Assembly: GCA_947568835.1 (NCBI GenBank)
Contig: OX387603.1
Location: forward strand, 11,556,651 to 11,620,650
DNA length: 64,000 nt
DNA from: Protonemura montana
Taxonomy: Eukaryota; Arthropoda; Insecta; Plecoptera; Nemouridae
Direction of reading: 5' to 3'
Under the pieces are notes generated by a model, which searched no databases, was not told the DNA's origin, and was given only the letters and a program-made list of their open reading frames with translations. Position numbers and translations under genes: made by a program. Numbering within the stretch: position 1 is the stretch's first letter; each line of letters starts with the position of its first letter. Positions 11,872 through 25,600 of the stretch are shown here, one piece after another.

Positions 11872-13472
11872 CACTCCTGCTTTGAATCACCCTCCTTACC
11901 AAAATCAGCTCACATTGCACCACAAATTCCTTTACGTTTACAACGTCTAACGGCCTCGTCTCGCTGGCTGTGAAAAGACGTAAACCACTCTCGAAGAACT
12001 TCATATAACTAAACTCGAATCGCTAGGCTGTTGAAATCTACATATACCGTGACGTAACATAAGATATACTAACTGTCCCGACATTGATGTTTGGGCGTAA
12101 AGCCAAACACTCATCTGCATCACCAGGTCCGAAAATATCTCACGAACCTGAGAAAATGCGGATCGTTTCATTCATGGATTTGCTTGTTATCAAATTATGT
12201 CGCATGTCACAGTCGACGTTGTATGTGTGTTCATTACGCGCTTAATTTAGTTACAATTCAATGACAAAGAGATTCTCTTATAAATGGGTAATGGGCGTTA
12301 AGGAATGAATGAGGCTTTCAGAAGACTTGGAACGGGCACACACAAGGAAGTGCCGTTTTGAGAGTGGGTGTTTGCATATAGTTTTTGACTCCTTTTACGG
12401 AACTAGATACTAATTAGAAACTATTTTGTAAATCACATACAGATTTTATACAGTATTTTGTTATCTGCGCGGGGTTCATTTTTCAAGCCAGAATTGATAT
12501 TTGTTTCAAAATTACATGTTTTCAGTATCACTGTACTTTTTACAGACCTTTTAAGCCAAGTCTAGTCTGAGACCAGGGCATGCCACATCTGGCATTGTGG
12601 CGGCTATGGTTTAATTTTAGCTTTATTTGAAGAGATATTTTTGGAGCGTTTTTTTGTTGTTGAATTTGGATCCCAACTCAATAAATCTGTCAATTAACTT
12701 GCCTCACTTTCATACATTTTCCAAAAATGTGTCTTTGATAACGCAATCTGTTTGATGAACTGCTGAAGGGAGGCTTATTTATAGCATAAGTTTTGGAGAC
12801 AAAGAATATGCAGGAGAGTTTTGGGTGAGAATATTTGATTTTTTACACATACTTTTCCTGTAATTACCAAGAATATGCTTTATTTCAAGTGAATTTAATT
12901 GATTTTTAACAATACAGTGAAATCATTTACACATATTTACACAGTGCCACATGCTAATGTATATGGTTTTGCTTCAAATTGCAAATTACCTCTACATTTT
13001 TTAATTAAATCTCAAATAGGTGAAGTAACTACTGGTACAACTCATGCAGACTATGTATACCTACATAGAACACCATAGGTAAATAGCATTTGCCTGAAAC
13101 ATTGGTAGTACCTACCTAGACTCAAAAATAAAACAAATTCTAAATGTTTTCAAAACGCTCCTATATGGGTGGGCCTATAACAATAAAATCTCCTCTCATC
13201 CTTAATATGCTTTGTATGATTTTCAAAACATTATTTCCTGTAAGCCTTTACACCATCATAAAGGTATCTAGCTATTACCTAAATAAAGCATATATCAGTA
13301 TTATTTAGCTATACAGACTTTTTACGGTATAATACAGAAGTTATATAATATAAAAATGTGATTATCTTACATGCCTATGGCTAGGTTTCTGTTGCATTCA
13401 CTTTTAAAATATCTTCATATTTCGAGAGTTCACTTCACTCCTTGTTGAAAAATAACAAAATGTCACAATATT
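11872..13472. other. FGF upstream region and smallish 3' UTR
   Basis: The right part is the 3' UTR of the minus-strand smallish gene; a minus-strand AATAAA sits at 12879-12884. The left part, next to 11871, must hold the FGF promoter. The sequence is AT-rich with no supported exon; no TATA box was identified. Confidence 0.45.
12879..12884 (-). terminator. smash: Polyadenylation hexamer of smallish
   Basis: TTTATT on the plus strand reads AATAAA on the minus strand, about 590-720 bases after the two possible stop codons of smallish. It is the most plausible signal, judged by position only. Confidence 0.4.
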
Positions 13473-13495
13473 TTACACGCAACTAAACTTTACAC
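13473..13495 (-). CDS. smash: Alternative last exon of smallish
   Basis: The LIM exon contains GACG/GTGAGT at 13608, an excellent donor six bases before its own TGA. On the same strand 110 bases on lies TTTTTTTCTCAG with the acceptor at 13496. Joining them keeps the frame and replaces the ending DDGE with DDGVKFSCV and a TAA at 13473-13475. Both C-termini are possible; the splice signals are strong enough that this form may be the main one. Confidence 0.45.
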
Positions 13496-13600
13496 CTGAG
13501 AAAAAAAGAGAAAAAACAGGGATTAATAACAACGTAAATAAATACATTTATATGGCTCCTAGAAATATGTCTACATCGGAAATACATCTGCAATGAAGCC

Positions 13601-16600
13601 TCACTCACCGTCATCACTTGAGTAGCAGTTGTGACAGTGAAGTTTGTTGTTCCTCACTCGGACATCAGTGCCCATGAGACCGTCTCCCAGCTGGACGTGA
13701 CAGACGCAGCATTTGAAGCAGTCAATGTGGTAAAACAGCCGCAAGCTCTCGATGATCATCGCTGCTCCCCTACCGAGCTCGTCCGTACAGTGCGAACACT
13801 TCTTCTTCCCGCTAACGCTCAGCATCTTCTCCTGAGAGTCGATACTCGTCGTATGAACGTGCATCGGCACATTCATTTGACTCTTTGCCTGCCCGTTGAT
13901 TTGATTACTCATTTGATTGTTCATCGCACTGTTGTTAACAGGCCCGGCGCTATGAGGACTTTGATTTTGATGCGCATTTCCTATCGTGGCATTCTTGGGC
14001 GGCATACTGCGCGATACGTGTTGCGTCTCTCTCCTGACAGGACTGGTCTTGGCGTCCGCAAAACCGGCTGCTCGGTTCTGAACTCTCTGGGTAAGAGTCT
14101 GTATTATGGCATCCGGCAGCGGCTTCTCCCTCGTTTGCGGAACGTTCGGTACGACTTTCCTTGGCGAAGTCGTGACTGCATTTCTCTGCTGATGTTCTGT
14201 GATCCGTCGATGCTCTGCCTCTTGAATCAACCAGTGCTGATAATTGTAATTTGGGGCCGCACTGTTCCTCTGTGCCTCCGGCTTCTTCTTGGCCTGTATC
14301 CAATTGTCGGTGGAGACTATTCTGGACCGTGGCGCAGCACTCAACGCTTGCAAAGTCTGACGAGTCATCTGCTGCGACGTGTTTCCGTTGATTGCTTGCG
14401 GCTGTTGATTTGCGTGGCCGTTGTTGTGCTGCATCTGCACGGCTTCGGCTTGTTGGCTATTGCGCAACTGCACGCCATCCACCTGGTGGCTGTGGCGGAG
14501 TGGGGCACTGTCAAGGATCACCTCTGCCGATGGCGTCCGGCTGTTCCGAATGCTGTTGTCACGGTCTCGCTGCGCCTGGCTTCTTGTGGGCTTTGCTGGG
14601 GGAATCGGGGGTGGTGCCCGATGTGTTTGGGGTGGTGCCCGATGTGTTTGGCGTGGTGCAGGAGCAACCTGATCCTGAAGGTCCGGCAAGGAGAGACGAT
14701 AGTTGAGAGGAGCCGGCGGTACGACAGGCGGCATGCCATTGCTTTGGTACGGGTTCTGTGGGCGAGAGATGTCCTGGAGGGACATGGCAGATGATGGAAT
14801 CATGTCCCATTGTTTCATGTTGCGTTGAAGCTGCTGGGTCTCACGCATGATCAAGTTTTCCCGTTGGTTTACAAGCTCCTCTTGCTCGTGTTGAAGTCTC
14901 TCGCGTTCAGCGCGAATCACCTCCTGTAATCAAAACGAATGTTCGAGTTAAGCTGCCAAACTCCTACAATAACCCCAAATTAATTGATATCAATCTATGA
15001 TCAATGATATGAAATTATATATAAAATGAGTTTAAAGTGAAGAAATATCAATCTTTTAAGTTAATTTGCCATAAATTCTTAGTTTCAAATTAAGGTCATG
15101 CAGATTATTGAATCACTGGATTAAGATTATGCTTAGATTATTGAAAGAGCATGGATGTATATGAAATCTTTGTACAAAGTGATACATTAAGTTCTGTACA
15201 CAACTGATTGAAGCTAGGAGATATTAAATTACGCAAAATCCCTCACCACTACGTTACTACCATCACCGTTGGTGTCTGCGATGACATCGGTGATGTGATT
15301 GGTCTGAAATAAAAGCCACGCGGTGTTTATACATACAAGGGTAGCACAGTAGCACAAAACGCATAACAACATGAAACAAACTGGTATTTACATCATCGTC
15401 ATACTTAACACGGTCCTAGCTAGTCCTGCAGGGTACAATAACAACAATATCAATCAGCTACGTGGTTTAGCATTTACAAAACATGCGCAAACAGTTACGA
15501 TAGGCACCATTAAGATTGGGACGAGGGACAACGTTAAGCTGTAATAATTAAATTATGGTCTGTATGTTGGAGCGATGAGTTGTGATTACTAGCAGAATTA
15601 TTTGTTTAGATTTAGTGAGTTATTCAATTATTACCTCCTGATGCTTCAGATCTTGTTCCTTTGCTTGAAGCCGCATAGCATCTTCGCGTCGTGCATTTTC
15701 CTCTGCAATTCTTCGTCTCTCTTCTTCAGCTCGGTCCCATTCTAGCTGAAGTTTTTCCTGAAATTACATAAATTAATTTAAGATAATGCTAGGAGGTACA
15801 TTTTCATGTCAGCATATGCAAGTAGTGTATGTTTTCCACACCTGTTCCAACTGTCGAAGCTTCTCTGCCAACTTCTCTCCGATGTCATCTTGAGCTGAAT
15901 TATTGGCATAACGCCACTGCTCTTCTTTTTCCAAAATCTCTATTATTTCACGTTCCTTCTTTGTTATTTCATCTTCTTCTGAAGCGATGCTTGATCCGTT
16001 GCCATAGATCTGCAAAAATATAAGTGTTAAAGATAAAAAAAGATGAACTTGAAACTTAGATCAATAAAAAAAATTATTTTCAACGAGTTTATAGATCTCA
16101 TTCACTACACTTTTTATTTATAATTAATTCAGAAAAATGGACTAAGTTCCAAAGTCAGAATGACAAATAATCTTACTAAACAGTTAAGAAACTACATTTT
16201 CCAAATCAATCACAGCAGTTATAAAAACACCTAACTCTCCCCATCATAAGTAAATACCTCGCTTTCTTGGCGGCTGTGCTGGGCAGACAAGTCGGGTGTG
16301 AGCACCTGTTTTCCAAGCCAGTGATCATCAACGTGACCTCGCTCCAACTCGACTCCCGAGTCACGGCTTTCTCCCGGATTCGAGTCCGACTCGGAGCATA
16401 TAGACTGTCTGTACAGCTGCTTCTGCTGCCGTTGTTCTTCGATCAGGAACGCAGTCATGTCGGGGGCTACCGATAGAACTGAAAGGAAATTGCCAAAATT
16501 TAAAAAGCAGTTCAGTTTGTTATCTTGACACCATGTGTGGATACTTATTATGCTCGGTTATTTGAATAGGAACAGGATTAATCATATTTTTGACAGCGCA

Positions 16601-19600
16601 TGTCATAAATCGTTTCTATCTTATCAGTGAATCAATATTTAATAACTTGTTTGAACATTCATTTGAGCATGTTTAACATGGTCCTAGCTTAAAAAAAGAT
16701 CCTGATATGAAAACTTAATGAAAACTGGGTAATAGATTGCTTGCTAAAATCAATACAGAACACAATTTAACACAATACACAAAATTGTTTAACACAGAAG
16801 TAGGAAAGGTGAATAAATTGTATTCTCCCTTATAGTAATATAGTCAGTGTGTTTTATTAATATTTAATATGAAGATCATTGTTTTATTTGGTTAAGGGAA
16901 TACATTCTCAGGTGGTTATACCTGGCTCCAGATAACTGTCATCTGTAGTTCCTTCGATTCCTAGGAAGTCGGAGCGTTTACGACGAATCTCCTTCTTGAT
17001 CCGCTTGGTAGAGTCGATTCGCCGCAGTGATGTTTTGGGTTTGGACGATTCCTCGTCGCTGAGTTCAGTGGGTGGAGGCGGAGGCTTCTCTTTTGGTGGT
17101 TCAGCACTGGTGGGAGGCCCCAGGGGGAAAGAGACTCCATCGCTCAGCAGCTCCATGCCACTCGAAAGGTTAAGCGGAGGGATCTACGGCAAGGTCCAAC
17201 AGATTAGGTTCACTGCTAACAAGAGATAGCATTTTGATAGCCCCTTTGTAATTTTTTTTCTGTTGAATTTTTATTGAAAGGCATTGCAGTTTTTATTGCA
17301 GTAATTAAAACGACATTTTTTTAAATCTGCATAATTTTGTCACTTTCTTATTTGCATTTGAAAGGGTAGGCTGGCTTCAGCATATCAAAAAATATTCACA
17401 GAATTTCACAAGTGGTTAGTTTCAAATGTGGTTCCAGCCATATCAGGTTTGAGTAATTTATGAAAAAGCTACCACCTTACATAGCTGGCGAGACCGATTT
17501 AAAATGATCTTTCACTTACGTCATTTGTCAAGACAGTGTGTTCAAGGGTCTCCTCGATGCCGTACGCATTGCTGAACGTTGACATGTCCAAGAAAGTATT
17601 CTTGTCAATAATTAAGTCCTGCTCGATCTTTGTTGTGACAACCTCCACATCGTTGACAACATCTGTGATCAGTTCTATGTGATCCGCCTCGTCGAGAACT
17701 GTTGGTTTTGTTTCCTCCAAGCTTGGCAAAGCCGTAGTCTCTCTTGCTGCCAACATCATTGTGTCAGGCACGATGTTTCTTGATGCAATGACTGCCTCCA
17801 ACGGTTCCTGTGAAGTAACAAACAATTTATCAGTATTAAACAGGGACTTGCTAACACTCCCTGCTTATCTTATCTGGGTACCTGAGTAAATAATGAGCTC
17901 ACATTGTGATGTGTGCACCTACTAATTGCAAATTCCACCTCTACCATAAATTAATGTTTTAAGGTACAGATAGCAGAGAGATAAAAATTACCTCAATTGT
18001 GCATCTACAAAGACTTGGTAAGCTAGCTGAGCATTACATAAAGCCATAAGATATCTGATTTATTATCAGTGGTATGCTTGACACTTTATTATCACGACTC
18101 ATGATAGAAAATCTTTCCTCAAAGTGACAATAAGTTTGCCTTGTACTCAATTTTCATGGATTATTTCTTTTGCAATGTCATTCAAAGACCCACTCTTGAA
18201 CTTTAGACCAAAAAAAAAAAAAAAAGTAAACACACCAAGAATAGCAACTAAACATTGTAGATAACAAGCAACAATATTGTGAAAAAAAAAACCAAGCTAG
18301 GAACACCAGCAAAGGAAGGCCACAGCAACTTTTTTACACGCCCTAAATAAGAAGCCACACAGGAAGCAGAAATTCAGCGCAAACCGAGCAGGTAAAATGC
18401 AACTGAAAAGCAGTTCTCCGATCCAGCTACCTTGCTGTGCTGGAGACTGATGAACGGCGTCGGTAAGGGTGACCTTGACTCGGCAGTCTTGGATATGTCC
18501 ACCCTCTCGCAAACCTCCACCACGGTTCTGCGTTTCTCCGCTTTCGACATAACGGGTGCATCTTCGATGCAAACATTCCCAGCCACCACTACATCCTTAG
18601 CAGGCACATCAGGACTAATCCTGACTTTCAGGGAGGAGATCTTTTCCTTAACGTACGTCTTGACTGATCTCGGAGCTGGCTTGGGATTGAACGAGACCAC
18701 CACAGGTGCTACACTTTCAAGGATGCTTGGGTCCAGGGAAATGGAATTGCTTGGGTTAGTTTTTTCTTTCAGGATAGATTCCATGGAAAGTTCTAGTTTT
18801 AGGACTCCGGAAACAGTTACATTTGAAGTGGGTGACGAAGTGGGCTTCTTTGGTTTTTCAGGGAGTAATTCAGTGTTGTCTTTTTTGAGTGAAACCAAAA
18901 TGATTTTAGGCTCATTATTTGTTGCTTGATCTATAAATGACTTGGTATTAGCAGTCTGGATTGTTTCCATCTTAGCAGGGTCGTTTGCAGGAAGAACTTC
19001 TGGAGTGAGAGTGGATTTTTTTAACACGTCAGAAGTATTAGAATTATAAATCGAAATTTTAGGCTCGACTGACTTAGTTTTAACAGAAATATATTCAAGA
19101 AGTACTTCCGGGGCAGCAGGTGATGTTTCACAAGCTAAATTTAGGGACTCAGTTGGTTCAGAATTTAATGGTTGACTGGACGGACCCTTGGATTGATCTT
19201 GATTCTGAACGATTACAATATTTTCCGAGATATTTTCAACAACCACTTCTGGCGTAGGAGGTATTATTTCTAATGCGTAGATAGGCTTTGAAACTGAAGG
19301 CATATTTTGAGTTTCCTTAGGTTCTGACTTAGCGGGTGGGATTTTTGGAGTATTGGATTTGCCAGTTAGGACAGGTTGCACTGGTACAGTTTCGTTAATA
19401 TCTATCTCCACCACCACCAATGGGGAAAGCCCTCTGCGAACGACACCCTCTTTAACAGATTTTGCCGTCAAAGTCAAATCTTCGTTCCCATCACCAACAG
19501 AAATTGACGGTTCTGTCAAGCTATGACTTACATCATCCGAATGAGACTTTTCTTGACTCTCTTCAACATTAATGAACATGGTAGTCGTCTCAAACATTTC

Positions 19601-22600
19601 CATTTCTTGAATCGGCGGCAGCGGAGACAGCTGCTCGGAAAGTTCGCTTAATTGCCGCCTGTGGTTCACAATGTCCCCTTCCAAGAAGCCTTCGCCATTT
19701 GTAACAAGCTCTACATCCTCGACTGGCTCGTCAGCTTGGCTCACCGACGACGAGACGTCGGCTGTGTGGATGCCACTGTCTTCGCGGTCCGTGTCTCCGC
19801 TCTGCGAAGAAAACACCAGCATCTCGATGGACGATGCCGAAGGCGGATAGTGGCGTCTGCCGAGACACTCTATGTCTTCTAGGCTCTGGACTCGTTCGAA
19901 AACGCCATTGGCCAAGTCATCTTCGACGTCAAGGCTGTCTAGCGATCTATGGAACTGCGTGCGCTTAGTTGCAAAGATCTCATCCTCCGGGCTGGAGGAT
20001 CGCTCGGATCCAGCCACTGGTTTCCCATTGAAAATGGGCTCTGTCTCGTTTTGTTGGAGGTTAGCAAGCTTGGTACTGAAACCTGGATCTCGTTCTGGAG
20101 TCAACTTCTTCACTTCTTTAGATGCCGACTGATCTAAGCTGGTTACTCGTTCTTTAATGGAGACCTCCACTGGCAACTTGTTGATGGGAGATTTGATTTT
20201 GTCCTCAGTTGAGCCCTGCTTTTGCAAACTGGATAATCGTTCTTTTACAGATTGCGGAGAAGAAGAGTCACCGTTTGACAGCCGCTTCTTCATGACACCT
20301 TCTTTTCCGTTCAGTTTCTCTGTAGATTGTTGTCTTTCCAGACTTGTGAGACGGTCCTTTATGGATCCGGATATTTCGCTCGAGGCTCTGTTCACTGTTT
20401 TGCTCTCGGCTTGCTCGCCATGTTTCTCTAAATGCGATAAGCGCTCCTTGATGCTCTTTGAATTATTCACATTCACCTTGCCTGGTGATTTCACATCTTC
20501 GGTCTCAGACTTCTCAAAAAGCTCCCGCCTCTTTAACACATCAACTTTGGCCAACTTGATGTTTTTGTCAGCATTGCTCAAATCAGTGCTAGATCGCCTC
20601 TTTTCATCCAAAAATGCGATTTTCTCTCCTATTTTTGGGGACGACTCCCTCCTTATTTTAAATGGTAGTTGAGGCTGTGTCTTTCCGACAGCTTCAGTGT
20701 GTCCATTTGTATCCTCGTTAATATTATTTCTGGCCTTCACTCTTGTCTCTGTGAAATTAACATAATTTTGTATCGCTCTGTCATAGGTATATTCCTCAGA
20801 GGCCTCTGGTAAACCGCTGTCGTGCGTTCCGTTAGGTCTTTCGTAAGTGTATTCTTCCGAGGCTTCGTCACCGTGGTTTCCATTGTTTGATTGGTCGCTC
20901 AGGCTCTGATTGTCATCTCCGCTGGAAGTTCCAATGCCAAGGTCACTGAGATCATTTGCTTCATCGTCATTATAAACCATAAGACTTGCTTTGCGGCCAC
21001 GAGAATTCCTGTCAACGAAACAAAAGTTCATTGTAGTGTGCTTATGATAATTATTACATCATTCCAAAGAATTCAGAAAAAAAACTTCCATTGAGCATCA
21101 ATATCAATTTAAATTTATTTTATGGCATAATACTTTCATGCAACTATTTAAGTAATTGTTCTCTGCCCACTCATACTGATAACAGTTCTTAAATGTTGCT
21201 TAGTAAAATGCAGAGTAATAGAACAATAAGGTTTAATGTACCAGTATATACATACCTAGTTTGTAATCAGGAATGGAATTTATGTCTAAGTGGTCACATT
21301 AAAAATACTTGAGAAATGGCCTTCGCAAGGTTGTCGAGATATCTCGCTTCAAACAAAGGCGTACCATATACTTTACTCTTATTGACTTAAGCAATTCCTG
21401 GCTTCACAGTCATGATAGAACTGACGTTTGATAAGCAGCAACTACATTGCATCACCTGCAAGACTCACGAGAAGTTGTATCTAGCAGGTAGAAATCTTAC
21501 CTTTCTTCCATCATCTCATTGAACGTCTTGGACCGTCTTCGGTTGCGATCATGTTCCTCCAGTTCCAACTTCTTTACCTCCACGACTCTCTCGATGATGT
21601 GCTCCTGTCTCTTCCGTCTCCCACATTTCCAGTTGTCCAGGTTCTGTGTAAATAACACATGATATTCAAAGACTGTTCAAGACAAAAACAGACTATAAGG
21701 AAAATTTCCAAAGGAACTTAGTGAAAAGAGTACTTACTGATTGCCAGTCCTCTGCCTCATCTCGAACTTCCGCTTTTATTTTCTTTACTTCTTCTACTTT
21801 CTTAATCTGCTCCTGTGCAGATTTGTAGAGGTCACATGGTCCAACCTTGAATAGAGTTGTTAAAATTAAGATCTGAACTTGGGTATTTAGACAAAAGCCA
21901 CAGTGCTGCCGAGATGTTTACCTTGATGAACTGAAGAGGGTTGGCTGCAGGCTTGGGCGGGGTAACCTTCGAACTTCTTGTGGGGATGAACTCGACACTC
22001 TCCTGCGTCGACAGCTGGAATAAAATAATGATTAGTATCAACGACATTAATTCGTTCCGGATCTGAACATGCAACCCCAAATAAGTTTGGGACTTGCAGT
22101 TTTGAATATTGTACCAGTTTCTGAGGAGGGCGCCGGTGCATATTGACAGCCAGCCGCCCACCTATCTCAAAAATTACATGTTGGGTATGTCTTGATAGCC
22201 ATACCCCATGGGCCCTTGTGAGGCCCACGTGCCATTGAAGCAGCAAACACCCTTTTATTACCGATTGTGAACGCGTTTTCGTATTTACGTTATAAGTTTC
22301 ACAAAACGCAAACAAGTGCTAGTGCTTACAAACGTCTAAAACGAAACATTTTCAGCATAACGTGAAGCTCATATGATCTTAAATTAAAGAACATTTTTAT
22401 TTCCTTACTATTTAATCTTACTATTTTTTAATTCAGACCGCTTATAGCACAAAAATAATAAATTTCCGTGCATTTGCTACTAAACAACAGTCGGCGTATT
22501 CTAGCGAGTAAACTTGGCACTATTTTTACCGCGCTCGATTCAGACGCACTCTGGCGGCGACCTCACGTACTGGTTTCGCAAATTAAAAGTATGAAAATGA

Positions 22601-25600
22601 GCCCGGATCCGGAGCTAAAATGGCATTTATTTAACAACAACGTCCCAAAGAAGCCACTGGTTACACTTTTGAGTGCATAAATCACATAGAACCACTCGCC
22701 TTTCCGGCATACATTTCCCCTCCCTCCGACATTCGATCCACGCTTTCAGTCGACGATACCTCCGATGCACCCTAACCCCCCCCAGCTGTGACAGACATGG
22801 GGATCACGACGGCGAGAGGATCACCAAAAGGAATTCACCACGGAAGTTAAATTCTCAGGGTGGCGGGATTACATAATGAAACAGGAAGCTCGGCGAGATA
22901 TAGCTGGGTTTCAACAATGACGGATTCATGGTCCAATAAATGTAGCTTCCTGTGTACAACGGAATGGCCCAGGTACACTAGCTGAATCAAGGATGAGGAG
23001 ATATACCGAAAGGCAACTAGAACGACGCTAAAAGATCCGACCTACCGTAACTTTTTTTTTCTAATTTGTGAGTTACAGAATTGTGTGATTTTTTCCGTTA
23101 CGATATTAACCTGAATTTGCAAAGTAGCAGGTATATTGACGCCATGGCGTTTTGAAACCTGTTGGCTATGAAAAGGAAGTGGCTAATGGTGTGGCGAATC
23201 AATTAGATTTTTTTCGAGAAATTATGAATGCAGTATTTGGAATGCTGGCGTCATTTCCAGTTTTAGAGTGAGGAAATTCACGTCGCTTTGCAGATCAATT
23301 TTGACAGTATGGCGGTGAACATATTTTGTGCTCAGAATTTATAGACAGGTTTATTTTTTAAGAGGTGCTTGGAATAAAAAAAAGGGAGTAGAATTTGCTT
23401 CTTATGAGAGTCTAAAATATATTTTAGATCGACATATTGTTAATTAGCACTGACCAGGGAATATTTTAGTGGTAACTGAACCGTTAATTCCAATGTGATA
23501 TAACCGTGGACATGTATAGCACAGGAAATTACTGTCGTTCCTCTATCTTATCATTTTCGATCGATAAGTATTGACCATGGATTTTTGTTTCTTCTCGTCA
23601 TCACTTCGGTATCAATATGGAATAATAGCATTAGACTAATCTCAAATATCAATTCATTGATCTTCAGAAGCATCGATTGGCTAAGCGTGATAAGACCCAG
23701 CCCCTCGATACTCGTTAAATCAATTGCCAACTAGTGTTAATTATCAGCTAAAGGTACACTTGAGGTACCATTATAATAAGTAGATCGCTTTTTATCTCAG
23801 CAATCTTGCCCTAGCGCGTTGTAGTGAAAGTTGGGGTGAAAAACACTGGCATTTCACCCCGAATTTGTTATAAAAATCAACTCTAGTTGCGTACGTCTCT
23901 CATGTTATTAATATTGCCTATAGGAAAAAGTTTTGGCTTTCACCTATAATCTGTGGAATCAACAGCATCGGTCGGCCGAAGTGGTAAAGCTATGAATGAG
24001 ACTTGCATGGGGTTATCACATAGGTACGTATACTTAGAGCGCGGTGCGTAAACTAGATGGAAACCGGAAGAGGAAATATCGCGAACAAGTAACGAGATGC
24101 TGGGAGCACGGCAATTAATTTATAAAGTAAAGTGCAATTCTGTCTTCAGACTTGGTTTCGTGTTCTATTTTTTTTTCTTAGAATTATAATTGCTATATTT
24201 AGCATGACTGTAATTTATTATGAATTAGTGATACACTTTCTTTATGAGCCATAAAATTAGCTATTTTCTGATTTATGTTGTTTTTATTCGGAATATTTTA
24301 CGGAAGCAATGTCACATTGAAGGTTGAACGTATGGAGAGACAATTGCAGATTTATTATTTTCTTATAGAGTGTAACTCTATAACGTGTTTTAACCAAAAA
24401 CCCAATTTAGTCTACATTAAAAAAGTACATCAGATTTGAATTCAGATATTTTGTAGGTGGCTTGAAAATTAAATCCGAATCGGTTAAGCCTCAAGTCAGT
24501 AGAGGGTGAATATATAGACATGCTCGTGAAGTGTAACAAAAAAAAACTAGATTTTTTGGGTGGTCAAAAATGCTCTTTGCTCTTATCGCTACCTCCATCC
24601 AACAATTCACAAACATAAGGTAGACAGAAAAGCATTTTCTAGCCAGTTATCAAGTTTTTAAATTGTAATTGCATTACATTCTCGTATACTTCTTCTCACT
24701 TATTTCCAGTCTCACTTGATTATTTATAAAATACACTTCGTCGAAAGGACGGTGCCATCTTTGTATAACATAAGAACTAATAGATTTAATTGGAATTTGC
24801 CATCGCCTGACGAGCAACCGATCTGTAAGATCGCCTCGGATCGATGCACCGCCAGACAAGTCTGCGAAAGTGAATGCAATTGTCGTCGAACCTTTTACCT
24901 TTACCTGTCTGCCTTATTTATCACCCGTTGTTCCACTTTTATTTATTATAGATGCAATTGTTAGTGCATGCCGCATAATATGCCAACCCTCTTATGGAGA
25001 TATTTGCTAGCGTTAATGTTATTTAAGTATGTGTTAGGTATTCGGTGAAAAAACCTCTATTGAGGCGAAAGAGTCATGTGACATGAACGAAAAGACCGTA
25101 GAAGGAAGTGGTGATCGAACCAGGGAAAGAAATTATGAATCTATGATTTGAGATGATTGATCTACCACGAAAAAAGTATCAACTCTATGGGGATTTCAAA
25201 TTTTCTTTCGGGACCAGATTTTTTATACATTTGGTTTCAAAAAAATCTCACCGTAAAAAAATGAAATTTTTTAGGTTGTCCTAAATTTTCGTTGCTTAGT
25301 GCTCGAAGTCAAGAAATATATCTAAATGTTCAAGTGCATGTACACCTTTAATTTGAATATTATTTTCCTGACTCAGACTGATAGGGCAAAATTGAAAATA
25401 AATTGTTGGTTATTATTGAGGTGACATTAGGCTAGTGGGCTACCAGTGATCCATTTAGATGCCCCCAAGCTTTCCAAAATAAGTGGGCACTTCAATGTAT
25501 GTCGCGCACAGCGAGGAACCCCTCAGATACGTGTCCGAATGGTTCGATTACCCGCATTACGTGACATTCAAATCGCATGGATTCACGTGCTGTTTCCATA

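Noticed and set aside
13631..14794. 387-codon plus-strand open frame
   Set aside because: It lies exactly antisense to the smallish LIM exon, whose minus-strand reading shows a complete LIM domain and splice sites. The plus frame is a by-product of GC-rich codon use there.
18432..20672. Several plus-strand open frames of 76-171 codons
   Set aside because: All are antisense to the 859-codon smallish exon, have no splice support and have unlikely composition.
23960..24030. tRNA-Ser-like sequence (GGTCGGCCGAAGTGGTAAAGC)
   Set aside because: Only the A-box region is tRNA-like; there is no B-box GGTTCRA and no acceptor stem pairing.
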